64,000 nucleotides of DNA from Mucilaginibacter lacusdianchii (GCF_009770985.1 NZ_WSRW01000004.1:93063-157062), one strand, 5' to 3'. Shown: positions 53,422-61,524, numbered from the stretch's first letter. Notes: generated by a model from the sequence alone, not told the origin. Program-made: numbers and translations.

Positions 53422-53784
53422 ATGGATATTAAAGGAAAAGTACACGAGGTGTCACCAACCCAACAGGTTACCGACTCCTTAAAGAAGAGAGAGCTGGTTG
53501 TAGAATATATTGAAAATCCGCAATACCCTGAGTATATCAAATTTGAGGCTATTCAAGACCGTTGCAATTTGTTGGATAACGTACGCGTTGGCGATGATGT
53601 AGAAGTGTTTTTTAACCTGCGCGGCCGTCCATGGACAGACAAAACCGGTAAAAAAAGCTACTTTAACTCATTGCAGTTATGGCGCATCAATGTATTAAGC
53701 GGCGGTGCCAGCAGTGCTACTCCTGAGTATGCTCCACCGGTTGATATCAACTCTGCACCAGACGACGACGATTTGCCATTCTAA
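53422..53784 (+). CDS. DUF3127 protein with OB-like fold and SSB-type C-terminal tip
   Basis: 120 residues. Residues 1-90 (KGKVHEVSPTQQVTDSLKKRELVVEYIENPQYPEYIKFE and GDDVEVFFNLRGRPWTD) match the DUF3127 family, which resembles single-strand-binding OB folds. The tail is a proline/serine-rich linker ending in PDDDDLPF, close to the DDDIPF tip by which SSB recruits repair and replication proteins. This supports a role in DNA or replication-complex binding, as inference. It is divergent from the RlmL-like gene. Confidence 0.85.
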   Translation: MDIKGKVHEVSPTQQVTDSLKKRELVVEYIENPQYPEYIKFEAIQDRCNLLDNVRVGDDVEVFFNLRGRPWTDKTGKKSYFNSLQLWRINVLSGGASSATPEYAPPVDINSAPDDDDLPF

Positions 53785-53823
53785 GGCATTAGCTTGAGTC
53801 CTTTAAAGGATTAAAAGCATATA

Positions 53824-53884
53824 AAAACATCGAATTTTGAACGAAAGAATAAAGCGATTTATTCGGTTCAAAGTTCGATGTTTT
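53824..53884 (+). terminator. Long hairpin terminator after the DUF3127 gene
   Basis: AAAACATCGAA (53824-53834) pairs with TTCGATGTTTT (53874-53884); inside, TTGAAC/GTTCAA and AATAAA/TTTATT extend the stem, followed by T residues. Confidence 0.85.
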
Positions 53885-53941
53885 TTCGTTTTCATATGAG
53901 CTTCTTAGCTTTGAGCTTCTGCTTTAACGCCTTTTCGTTCT

Positions 53942-54345
53942 TTGTTAGGATAGGAATGTTCTTGTACCACAACCTGTGGAAGTCACTTTTCTTTTTCCCG
54001 CTAAAAAGAAAAGTAACCAAAAGAAAAAGGCTCTCGGCCGCACCTTCTTTCTACTTAGGTCAGTACTTATACTTAAGTCAGTAGCTACCGAAAGAAGCTG
54101 AATGCCGATTCTTTTTAGAGGGCTTGTTCTATCAATTCTTTAATTCGATAAATTCCGGTTCAGACAAAGAAACAAAAAGCGCAAAGGCCCGCTGTTGCGC
54201 CCGGGCCAGCGATGGCCTTGTGAGCGGAGAGGTGATCGCAACAGCTAGGCCTTTTTGTTTCTTTTGTGGCTATGACAAAAGAAATAGCCTCCGCGGCAAT
54301 GAGCGGACAAAGTAGGTAAAGAACTACTGTCTTAAGTTAAAAACG
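53942..54345 (+). repeat. Dispersed structured repeat, copy 4
   Basis: Stems: CCACA/TGTGG (53967-53979); GTCACTTTTCTTTTT (53982-53996)/AAAAAGAAAAGTAAC (54003-54017) with one mismatch; CTTCTTTC (54044-54051)/GAAAGAAG (54090-54097); GCTGTTGCG (54191-54199)/CGCAACAGC (54237-54245); TTTCTTTTGT (54258-54267)/ACAAAAGAAA (54275-54284), loop GGCTATG; TCCGC (54290-54294)/GCGGA (54303-54307). It lies in the 719-bp gap between the DUF3127 gene and the third M28 peptidase; the remaining 54346-54503 is A/T-rich without an obvious gene. Confidence 0.92.
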
Positions 54346-54503
54346 CACTAAATAGCGATAGTTGCAAAATCACTAGCTAAGTATACCTTTTTATTACTTT
54401 AACTTCAGGCCTTATCTACTACTTATCAAGTAAAAATCTTGTTTCTAACCGCAAACATCCAGCAGCTAACCCTTATCTTGCCTTATCAAAACGCTGCGAT
54501 TAC

Positions 54504-55859
54504 ATGAAATATAAATTTTTACTCCCCTTATTGTTTGCCATGCCGGCTATGGCACAAACTACCATTAAGCCCGATGCAATAATTAAGCAGATGGACGATG
54601 AGGTGTCATCTCAAAATATAGAAACTACTGTACGGAAATTGGTAAGTTTCAAAACCCGTCATACATTAAGCGATACCACTAGTAAAAAGGAAGGCATAGG
54701 CGCTGCCCGTAACTGGATCAAAGCAGAAATGGAGCGCTATGCAGCTGCATCAGGCGGACGCATGCACGTAGAGTTTGACACCTTTACCCAGCCAGCCGGG
54801 GGACGGATTGATAAGCCAACCGTGCTGAAAAACGTATTGGCTATATTGAAAGGAACAGATCCGACCGATACCCGTGTATATATTGTATCAGGCCATTACG
54901 ATTCGCGGGTGAATGATGTGATGGATGCCAAATCTTTTGCGCCGGGTGCAGTGGATGACGCATCAGGTACGGCCGTGTCTATGGAGCTGGCAAGGGTAAT
55001 GTCAAAACGCTCATTTCCGGCTAACATTATTTTTATGGCGGTGGCAGGCGAGGAGCAGGGATTGAACGGATCAACCAACGTAGCCAAACGTGCCAAAGCC
55101 GAAAACTGGAACGTGGATGCTATGCTTAATAATGACATTGTGGGTAATACCTATGGTATGGAAACCGGTTTAAAAGATAACCGTAGTATCCGTGTATTTA
55201 GCGAGGGCGTACCCTCAACCGTTGCCGGGGCTGGTAATGAACGTGCGCTGGCCAGCCTGATTGGTAATGGTGGAGAAAACGATGCGCCATCGCGCCAGTT
55301 AGCCCGTTATATTAAAGAAGTTGGCGAGCGTTATGTAAGCCAGCTGGATGTAAAGCTGATTTACCGCCGTGATCGCTTTTTGCGCGGTGGCGATCATACG
55401 CCGTTTCTGCAAAATGGCTTTACCGCTGTTCGGTTCACCGAGATGAATGAAGACTTTAACCGTCAGCATCAAAACGTACGCAAAGAAAACGGCGTTGATT
55501 ATGGCGACATGCCCGACTATGCCGATTACGATTACATCCAAAAAGTAGCCCGTATGAATTTGTCAGTATTGGCCAACCTAGCCCTGGCACCAGCCGAGCC
55601 GCAAAACGTAGGCGTAACCACCAGCGGGTTAACCAACAAAACTACCTTGAAATGGGAAGCACCCAAAGCCGGTAAACGCCCCGCTGGTTACTATGTACTG
55701 ATGCGCGAAACTATTAGTCCGTACTGGGAAAAGAAGTTTTATGTAACCGGTACTGAGGCCACGCTTGATTACTCAAAAGATAATTACTTTTTTGCCGTAC
55801 AAGCGGTAGATGCTGATGGGCATGAAAGTTTGCCGGTATATCCGAAACCGATTAGGTAA
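54504..55859 (+). CDS. Secreted M28 family aminopeptidase with C-terminal Fn3-like domain (third copy)
   Basis: 451 residues: signal peptide (1-18, ending MPAMAQ), M28 domain with SGHYDSRVND (zinc His and Asp), APGAVDDASGTAVS (bridging Asp), AGEEQGLNGS (catalytic Glu pair), LNNDIVGN (zinc Asp) and GGDHTPFLQNG (zinc His), then a fibronectin III-like domain (about 365-450; PQNVGVTTSGLTNKTTLKWE, YYVLMRETISPYW). Unlike the other two M28 proteins it has no inserted PA domain and binds directly to a sandwich domain, suggesting a different extracellular substrate. Confidence 0.9.
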   Translation: MKYKFLLPLLFAMPAMAQTTIKPDAIIKQMDDEVSSQNIETTVRKLVSFKTRHTLSDTTSKKEGIGAARNWIKAEMERYAAASGGRMHVEFDTFTQPAGGRIDKPTVLKNVLAILKGTDPTDTRVYIVSGHYDSRVNDVMDAKSFAPGAVDDASGTAVSMELARVMSKRSFPANIIFMAVAGEEQGLNGSTNVAKRAKAENWNVDAMLNNDIVGNTYGMETGLKDNRSIRVFSEGVPSTVAGAGNERALASLIGNGGENDAPSRQLARYIKEVGERYVSQLDVKLIYRRDRFLRGGDHTPFLQNGFTAVRFTEMNEDFNRQHQNVRKENGVDYGDMPDYADYDYIQKVARMNLSVLANLALAPAEPQNVGVTTSGLTNKTTLKWEAPKAGKRPAGYYVLMRETISPYWEKKFYVTGTEATLDYSKDNYFFAVQAVDADGHESLPVYPKPIR

Positions 55860-55911
55860 GCAGCCCTATTAACCATATAGAAACAAAAAGGCATTAACAA
55901 ATTAAGTTTTT

Positions 55912-55946
55912 AATACAGAAGGCACCTAATTGGTGCCTTCTGTATT
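55912..55946. terminator. Bidirectional hairpin
   Basis: AATACAGAAGGCACC (55912-55926) pairs perfectly with GGTGCCTTCTGTATT (55932-55946), loop TAATT, between convergent genes. The T-run is weak. Confidence 0.8.
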
Positions 55947-55981
55947 GTGATAAGGTTAAGGATAGTATGATAGGGTTTAGG

Positions 55982-56773
55982 TTATTTTACACTTTTACGT
56001 TGCACAATAAAGTAGCCGATAATGAAAATGGCGATTGCTATAATTAAGCTGGCCGATACTTCTTTAGTTAACAAATCAACACCCACCTTGGCCTGATGAG
56101 GTTTGCCAGTACCCATGATAGCTAATAATGGTTGTGAGAAAGGTATCAGGTAAGCATACTCCCATTTTACAGTGCCTGATAATATTACACCGGCTATGGT
56201 ACCCACAAAGCCAATTCCCATGGGCTTCAAAAAATCTTTCCAAAGCAAGCTCAAAAGAAACTGTAAAGACACGATGCCCAGCGATGCTAAAAAGAGTTTA
56301 AAGTAAAGCAGATAAAGCTCTTTTTCCATATGAAAGGCTCCGAATTTTAATTCGGGCTTCATTGCGGCCAGCAAATTAGCCCACCCTATAGTAAAGGTTG
56401 CAAACAGCATCATGCACATAAGTACCAAAAACGCAGTGTACACAAATTTGGCGCTATATATGGCCCATTTAGATATGGGCAGCGTAAACAACATTTTCCA
56501 CGTATCTGCTTTATGCTCAATGCTATTTACTGAATAAGCTATAAAAACCACAAACATTGGTAATAGTAAAGAACCCATAATACCAATTGGTATACTGGAA
56601 AACTTTAGCCACAGCATCATTGGTGGATCATGTACAAACTTTTCGCTTTTTAGAAAAAAGCCCAAAAAAACCAGAAAGGTGATGATGAGGGGGAGTATTA
56701 TAGGACTCCAAAATCCTAGTGTTTTGCGGCTTTTATAAAATTCAGATTGCAGGGATAGTAAAAATCCTTTCAT
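55982..56773 (-). CDS. ABC-2 type transporter permease
   Basis: 263 residues with six predicted membrane helices (for example WSPIILPLIITFLVFLGFFL near the N terminus, VEA SLIIAIAIFIIGYFIV near the end) and a short cytoplasmic N terminus, the layout of lantibiotic/bacitracin-type exporter permeases (LanFEG/BcrB-like). It pairs with the ATPase encoded 10 bp upstream and would export or sense a peptide, drug or lipid. It is the last gene of the operon starting at 57889. Confidence 0.82.
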   Translation of the reverse strand: MKGFLLSLQSEFYKSRKTLGFWSPIILPLIITFLVFLGFFLKSEKFVHDPPMMLWLKFSSIPIGIMGSLLLPMFVVFIAYSVNSIEHKADTWKMLFTLPISKWAIYSAKFVYTAFLVLMCMMLFATFTIGWANLLAAMKPELKFGAFHMEKELYLLYFKLFLASLGIVSLQFLLSLLWKDFLKPMGIGFVGTIAGVILSGTVKWEYAYLIPFSQPLLAIMGTGKPHQAKVGVDLLTKEVSASLIIAIAIFIIGYFIVQRKSVK

Positions 56774-56783
56774 GTGATCAGGT

Positions 56784-57683
56784 TCAGGCTTGTTGCGTAA
56801 TGTTCAGGAATAATTCTTCCAGGTCTTTTTGTACTTTATAAATACTGTACACCTGTTGCCCTTTTTGGTGCAGGCTGGCGTTTATCTGGGCCATGTCCTG
56901 TTTGGTGGTATAAGGCAAGGCCAGGTAATCGTCGGCCACATGGCTGATGTTATAACCGCGATCTTTCAAAAAGTTGGCTGCCTCTACTGTGTCGTCAGTT
57001 TCAATTTGTACCAGGGGTTGACTAAGAGCTTCCAAGTCGCGGATACTTCCCTGAAACAGCATGGTGCCTTTGTTAATGATACCTACATGGGTAGCCATAC
57101 GCTCAATTTCGGCTAGTAAGTGGCTGGATACAAATACCGTTTTGCCTTGCTGCGTACATAACTTAATCAGCAACTCCCGCATTTCGATGATGCCATTAGG
57201 GTCTAAGCCATTGGTAGGCTCATCCAGTAATAGTAATTTAGGGTCGGCCAGTAAAGCCAGCGCTATACCCAGGCGCTGTTTCATGCCTAATGAGTAGTTG
57301 CCGGCTTTTTTATGGGCGGCATCTGTCAGGTGCACCAGCGTTAACATGTCGTCAACCCGGCTGGTATTTACCTGTAATAGCCGCGCCCGGTTAATTAAGT
57401 TTTCTTTACCGGTTAAGTGGGTATATATGGCAGGCTGCTCTATCAATGAACCAATCTGGCGCAAAATGCCAATACGGTTGCTTTGCAGTTCCTGCCCGAA
57501 AATATGAATACTGCCTTGCTGGGTTTTCAGCAAGTTGAGCAGTAGTTTAATAGTAGTGGTTTTACCAGCGCCATTAGGACCTAAAAAGCCGAAGATACTG
57601 CCTTCAGGTACTTGTAAATTTAATGATTTAACTACGGGCTGATCTCCAAAGTGGTGAGTTAAATCGTTGGTGCTGATTACCAT
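56784..57683 (-). CDS. ABC transporter ATP-binding protein (BcrA-like)
   Basis: 299 residues: Walker A GPNGAGKTTTIK, Q-loop IGSLIEQP, signature YSLGMKQRLGIALALL, Walker B/D-loop LLLLDEPTNGLDP and the H-loop VFVSSHLLAEI. The long C-terminal extension (about 215-299) is typical of the BcrA group that drives exporters of bacitracin-like peptides. Its ATG overlaps the end of the upstream small gene by 7 bp and the permease follows 10 bp downstream, so the three form a tight operon. Substrate unknown. Confidence 0.88.
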   Translation of the reverse strand: MVISTNDLTHHFGDQPVVKSLNLQVPEGSIFGFLGPNGAGKTTTIKLLLNLLKTQQGSIHIFGQELQSNRIGILRQIGSLIEQPAIYTHLTGKENLINRARLLQVNTSRVDDMLTLVHLTDAAHKKAGNYSLGMKQRLGIALALLADPKLLLLDEPTNGLDPNGIIEMRELLIKLCTQQGKTVFVSSHLLAEIERMATHVGIINKGTMLFQGSIRDLEALSQPLVQIETDDTVEAANFLKDRGYNISHVADDYLALPYTTKQDMAQINASLHQKGQQVYSIYKVQKDLEELFLNITQQA

Positions 57684-57889
57684 ACGTTATCCTGAGATAT
57701 GGCACACACTGTTTTTACCAACTGTACGCCTTTGGTAAACAAAGATTTGGTTTGACGTACAGAAGCTAAGCCATTTTCAGAATAAGCTTTGGCTTGCTGA
57801 AACTGGTAGCTTACCCCCATTACCAAAGCAAATAATACCGGAATTAACAGTAGTATAAAAGGGTTAAGGTTAGATACAAACTTTTTCAT
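57677..57889 (-). CDS. Small membrane protein in the ABC exporter operon (70 aa)
   Basis: 70 residues: a short polar N terminus MKKFVSNLNP, one hydrophobic helix (FILLLIPVLFALVMGVSYQF, 11-30), then a soluble amphipathic tail with QQAKAYSENGLASVRQTK. The stop codon lies 7 bp inside the next gene's start, so the two are coupled. The helix plus exported or cytoplasmic tail suggests an accessory subunit of the exporter or a small regulator. I do not know the family. The gene is real by its position and start, but function is inference. Confidence 0.65.
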   Translation of the reverse strand: MKKFVSNLNPFILLLIPVLFALVMGVSYQFQQAKAYSENGLASVRQTKSLFTKGVQLVKTVCAISQDNVW

Positions 57890-57908
57890 TGTGACTGATT
57901 TGATGAAA

Positions 57909-57916
57909 CAAAGAAA
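57909..57916 (-). promoter_or_regulatory. Candidate -7 element of the ABC exporter operon
   Basis: The minus strand reads TTTCTTTG, one mismatch from TAnnTTTG, 20 bp upstream of the ATG at 57889 and about 33 bp downstream of the LytTR-type repeats. Confidence 0.35.
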
Positions 57917-57948
57917 AAGTAAATAATCAACCCGCTAAAATCATTTAG

Positions 57949-57978
57949 ACCAACTGCCTTCAATTATAGATGAACTGT
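57949..57978 (-). promoter_or_regulatory. Candidate LytTR-type operator (two direct repeats, 12-bp gap)
   Basis: On the minus strand ACAGTTCAT (57970-57978) and GCAGTTGGT (57949-57957) are direct repeats separated by exactly 12 bp (21-bp period). The published LytTR-domain site is two 9-bp repeats of form [TA][AC][CA]GTTN[AG][TG] with a 12-bp spacer; the first repeat fits at all positions and the second at all but the first. They lie 60-90 bp upstream of the ABC operon start and point in its direction. Confidence 0.65.
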
Positions 57979-58058
57979 CATTTTTATCCACTATTCTGTT
58001 CGTAGATAAGTTTTGCCTGTTCATCGGTAAAATTTGGGTATGTATATAAATGCACTAT

Positions 58059-58083
58059 TAAGTTAAATGTAAGCGTTAACTTA
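58059..58083 (+). other. Dyad just upstream of the histidine kinase start
   Basis: TAAGTTAA (58059-58066) is complementary to TTAACTTA (58076-58083), ending 6 bp before the ATG at 58090. Its role is unknown: a regulator site or an mRNA hairpin near the ribosome-binding region. Confidence 0.4.
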
Positions 58084-58089
58084 GTTGCA

Positions 58090-59106
58090 ATGAAAAAAGG
58101 CTGGCAAATATTTTGGCACGTAGTGTTCTGGACAATTATGTTTTCGTTTTTGATTTCAGTAGTCCACAATAATTTAAAAGCGAGCGTGCTTAAAGTAGTG
58201 GTTACCTTTGGTGTTTTTGGTATTGCAAACATTGGGTTATTTTACCTTAACTACCTGTTGCTGATCCCTAAATATTTAGATCAGAAAAAATACCGGCAAT
58301 ATATTCTGGCCGTATGCTTTAGCTTAATTACTGTAGGACTTTTGAAATATGGCCTGCGTTTGTTATTTGATCATCATATCATTTCCTCGGCCGAAAAAGA
58401 AGAACATATCAGTTTTATACAATACTTTTTAGGTACGCTGTTTACCAGTATTCTGTTCATTTTTTTAAGTATTGTGTTACAATTTACGGTAGATTGGTTT
58501 TTGAACGAACGTATACAGCGCGATCTGGAAACCCAGCGCTTGACCGCCGAATTAGCCCTGCTTAAATCACAGATTAATCCGCATTTTTTGTTCAACTCGC
58601 TCAATAGTATTTATTCCCTGGCCTATCAACGGGCCGACAATACGCCCGAAGCCATTTTGAAATTATCAGAAATTATGCGCTACATGCTGTATGAGTGCAA
58701 TGATAATAAGGTGGATTTGGCAAAGGAACTTCAGTATCTGCAAAATTATATCGACATGCAGAAGATACGTTTTGGTAAAAATGCTTTTGTTAGCTACCAG
58801 GTAGAAGGGGTAGTTACCAATCAGCAAATTGTACCGTTAATGTTGATATCCTTTGTGGAGAATGCTTTTAAGCATGGCGTAGCTAATGACCCACTGTCGC
58901 CTATTCAAATTCGAATAACAGTTTCTGATGGGCACCTGGAGTTTTACATGTATAATAAAAAGCATCTGTTAAATCGCGATGCCGCAGGTGGGATAGGGCT
59001 TAATAACGTAAAACGCCGGTTAAACTTGCTGTATCACAATAAATACAACCTCGATATAAATGATACAACAGATAGCTATAGTTGCGAATTATCCTTAATT
59101 TTATAA
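58090..59106 (+). CDS. LytS/YehU-type sensor histidine kinase
   Basis: 338 residues. Four membrane helices in the first ~150 residues (e.g. IFWHVVFWTIMFSFLISVVH, VVTFGVFGIANIGLFYLNYLLL), then the His_kinase (PF06580) domain with the acceptor His in LKSQINPHFLFNSLNSIY, and HATPase with PLMLISFVENAFKHGV (N box) and GGIGLNNVKRRL (G2). The family partners LytTR regulators, as here 1 bp downstream. It is divergent from the ABC exporter operon it probably controls. Confidence 0.92.
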   Translation: MKKGWQIFWHVVFWTIMFSFLISVVHNNLKASVLKVVVTFGVFGIANIGLFYLNYLLLIPKYLDQKKYRQYILAVCFSLITVGLLKYGLRLLFDHHIISSAEKEEHISFIQYFLGTLFTSILFIFLSIVLQFTVDWFLNERIQRDLETQRLTAELALLKSQINPHFLFNSLNSIYSLAYQRADNTPEAILKLSEIMRYMLYECNDNKVDLAKELQYLQNYIDMQKIRFGKNAFVSYQVEGVVTNQQIVPLMLISFVENAFKHGVANDPLSPIQIRITVSDGHLEFYMYNKKHLLNRDAAGGIGLNNVKRRLNLLYHNKYNLDINDTTDSYSCELSLIL

Positions 59107-59107
59107 C

Positions 59108-59842
59108 ATGATCCGTTGTTTGGTAGTTGATGATGAGCCTTTGGCTTTGCACATCGTTGAAGATTACATTGCCAAGGTGCCCTTTATGGAACTGGTTAAA
59201 TCAACCACCAGCCCTATAGAGGCATTAACGCTGGTGCAAAAAGGCGATATTGACCTGGTGTTTCTGGATGTGCAAATGCCTGAGCTGACCGGTATTCAGT
59301 TTTTGCGCATTGCCAACGGCAAAGCCAAAGTAATTTTAACTACGGCCTACCCGCAATATGCGCTGGAAGGTTATGATTTGGATGCGGTGGATTATCTGCT
59401 GAAACCTATCGCCTTTGACCGTTTTTTTAAGGCAGCGCAAAAAGTGCAGGCCACATTACAACCGGCGGCTAAATCTGCTGAAAAGGAAGAACCGCAACCA
59501 GCCGTTCAGCAGCACGATTTTATTAATGATTTTATCTTCGTAAAAACCGAGCACAAAATACAGAAAGTTTACCTGCATGATATATTGTTCATTGAGGGGT
59601 TAAAGGATTACATCTCCATATTTACTCCCGCCGAGCGCATCATTACTCTGCAAAATATGAAAAAGGTAGAGGATGCCTTGCCCGAGCCGCATTTCATCCG
59701 CGTTCATCGCTCGTATATTGTGGCGCTCAACAAAATTGACAGCATTGAACGTAGTCGCATTTGTATTGGCGAAAAGATTATCCCTATTGGTGATACCTAT
59801 CGTGATGAGTTTTTCAGGGTAATTGAAGAAAAGAATATTTAA
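59108..59842 (+). CDS. LytTR-family response regulator
   Basis: 244 residues: receiver domain with VVDDEP, phospho-acceptor Asp in LVFLDVQMPELTG and Lys in YLLKPI, a linker (about 115-135) and a C-terminal LytTR DNA-binding domain (about 140-240) with FVKTEHKIQKVYLHDILFIEGLKDYI, LQNMKKVEDALP and FIRVHRSYIV. It follows the kinase by 1 bp. LytTR domains recognise spaced 9-bp direct repeats; a match to that site lies in the divergent region at 57949-57978. Confidence 0.93.
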   Translation: MIRCLVVDDEPLALHIVEDYIAKVPFMELVKSTTSPIEALTLVQKGDIDLVFLDVQMPELTGIQFLRIANGKAKVILTTAYPQYALEGYDLDAVDYLLKPIAFDRFFKAAQKVQATLQPAAKSAEKEEPQPAVQQHDFINDFIFVKTEHKIQKVYLHDILFIEGLKDYISIFTPAERIITLQNMKKVEDALPEPHFIRVHRSYIVALNKIDSIERSRICIGEKIIPIGDTYRDEFFRVIEEKNI

Positions 59843-59881
59843 ACTATCCTTTCTTTTTTAAAGGGAAGGAATAAAACAAAG

Positions 59882-59936
59882 CATAAGTAAACAAGAAAGG
59901 CCTGTTATTTTAACAGGCCTTTCTTGTTTACTTATG
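59882..59936. terminator. Very long perfect hairpin, probable bidirectional terminator
   Basis: A 26-bp arm (59882-59907, beginning CATAAGTAAACAAG) is perfectly complementary to 59911-59936 (ending CTTGTTTACTTATG), with only TTT between. It sits between the convergent LytTR and PlsC genes. The core AAGAAAGGCCTGTTA/TAACAGGCCTTTCTT with T-rich flank fits a terminator, but the stem is more than twice the length of others in the window. Confidence 0.75.
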
Positions 59937-59971
59937 TAAGGAATATCATCCTGTAAATTAGAAGTCCTTTC

Positions 59972-60715
59972 TTAGAAGGCATAGGGGCTAACTTTCTTTC
60001 TGATCGTTTCCTCAACCTGGTTTACCAACACCTCGGCTGTTTGTCCGTTAGGTTCAATTGGCGGAAGTACTTCAAAAGTTAAATGCTCAAAACTGCTCAG
60101 CGGATAAATGCCGTATTGTACCATTTTCCAGGCGTTGTTGATGGCAATAGGAACCAGCAAGGCATTTGGACATTTCTTTAAAATAGTGGCTACCCCGGCC
60201 GACTGGAACTTGCGCACTTGTCCGTCTTTAGAGCGGGTACCCTCTGGGAAAATAACAGTAGACCAATTGTTTTCTTTCATCCGGGTTCCCAGCTTTACCA
60301 GCTCGGTGATAGACTGGCGCGGATCTTTACGATCAATATTGGCACCGCCACCTACTTTTAGGTTATATGAAATAGACGGGATCCCTTTAGTTAATTCTAT
60401 TTTAGATATAAACTTGGCATGATACTTCCGTAAATAATAAATCATGGGCGGAATATCGTACATACTCTGATGGTTGGCAATAAAGATAATTGGGCGGCCC
60501 AACGGCAGGTTTTGACGGTTAGTAAAAGTTACCCGGTTGCCTAACAGGTAATAGGTGCTGGTTAAAAACCAGTTTAATATATCCACCGATTGTTTATGCG
60601 CAGCATATCCCACAAAACGATAGCAAAACCATTGTATAGGCTGAAAAATAACTAGCAGTAAACCAAATGCCGGATAGTGTATGGCAGATAATATAAAACC
60701 GAAAAACTTTTTCAT
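59972..60715 (-). CDS. plsC: 1-acyl-sn-glycerol-3-phosphate acyltransferase
   Basis: 247 residues of the PlsC family, which acylates lysophosphatidic acid to phosphatidic acid in phospholipid synthesis. The acyltransferase motif NHQSMYDIPPM (NHxxxxD) and the substrate-binding VIFPEGTRSKDG are intact, with IVPIAINNAW and an N-terminal hydrophobic segment. An in-frame TTG lies one codon further upstream but the ATG at 60715 is preferred. Convergent with the LytTR regulator. Confidence 0.9.
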   Translation of the reverse strand: MKKFFGFILSAIHYPAFGLLLVIFQPIQWFCYRFVGYAAHKQSVDILNWFLTSTYYLLGNRVTFTNRQNLPLGRPIIFIANHQSMYDIPPMIYYLRKYHAKFISKIELTKGIPSISYNLKVGGGANIDRKDPRQSITELVKLGTRMKENNWSTVIFPEGTRSKDGQVRKFQSAGVATILKKCPNALLVPIAINNAWKMVQYGIYPLSSFEHLTFEVLPPIEPNGQTAEVLVNQVEETIRKKVSPYAF

Positions 60716-60836
60716 CAACCAGCAAAGTTAAAAAACGCGGTTAATACTAAGAATACAGGGCTTAGAAATTTAAAGCCCTTTCTATTTAGAGAGGGCTTTT
60801 GAATAGCAATTTATTTATTTAAAACTTTAGCTAATG

Positions 60837-61400
60837 CTAGATCTTTCCTTCCAGAATCAGTAACTGTACTTTTAATACGGCGGCTACCGTTAGCGAATCG
60901 GTGATTTCGTTGTTACATACCATGCGGTATACATCGGCAAAGGGTACTTTGCGTACTACCAGTTGCTCTGTTTCTTCAGGTTCGGCTTCAAATTGTTCAA
61001 GTCCGCGGGCCAAATATACTACACCAGCTTCGTCGCATACAGAGTTAGATAAATGCAGGCGTTGCAATTCAGTCCATTCGCTGGCCTTTAATCCGGTTTC
61101 TTCCAGCAGCTCGCGCTTGGCCGATTCCAGGGGTTCTATGCCCAGCGGGCCACCACCTTCGGGCATTTCCCAGCTGTATTGGTTGATTGGAAAACGGTAC
61201 TGGCCCACCAGGTAAGTATTCATATTCTCATCCAGCGGTAAAACGCCAATGGCTATGTTTTTAAAATGGACCTTACCATAAATTCCCGGATTACCAGCGG
61301 GATTAAGTACCTGGTATTCGGTTACGCTAATCCATGGATTGTCATAAATGTCTTCCTGACTTTTTATTTGCCATGGGTTGGTGGTAGTGTCATACTGCAT
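60837..61400 (-). CDS. NUDIX hydrolase (ADP-ribose pyrophosphatase-like)
   Basis: 187 residues with an intact Nudix box GPLGIEPLESAKRELLEETG (GX5EX7REUXEEXGU). The N-terminal strand-rich part (WISVTEYQVLNPAGNPGIYGKVHF) and the ARGLEQFEAEPEETEQLVVRKV tail place it with ADP-ribose/NudF-type enzymes, which hydrolyse nucleoside diphosphate sugars; the exact substrate is not settled. It is divergent from gcvP. Confidence 0.88.
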   Translation of the reverse strand: MQYDTTTNPWQIKSQEDIYDNPWISVTEYQVLNPAGNPGIYGKVHFKNIAIGVLPLDENMNTYLVGQYRFPINQYSWEMPEGGGPLGIEPLESAKRELLEETGLKASEWTELQRLHLSNSVCDEAGVVYLARGLEQFEAEPEETEQLVVRKVPFADVYRMVCNNEITDSLTVAAVLKVQLLILEGKI

Positions 61401-61492
61401 GACCGTAAAAGTAATAATTCCCCAGTGTCATTATCTACCTAAGGTGAAAAACCTTATCCATTCGCAATAGCATTGTAAGTATTTGTTTACGC

Positions 61493-61524
61493 ATTGTTAC
61501 TCAATTGTTAAAAGCGTACCTTTG
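61493..61524 (+). promoter_or_regulatory. Promoter of gcvP
   Basis: TACCTTTG at 61517-61524 fits TAnnTTTG, with ATTG (61493-61496, one mismatch to TTTG) 20 bp upstream. The predicted leader to the ATG is about 20-25 nt. Confidence 0.7.

Noticed and set aside
54124-54315. 63-codon plus-strand frame in repeat copy 4
   Set aside because: It is the same repeat-derived peptide, without start-site support or a family match.
57984-58232. 82-codon minus-strand frame antisense to the LytS kinase
   Set aside because: It is antisense to membrane-helix codons of a well-supported gene, with no motif.
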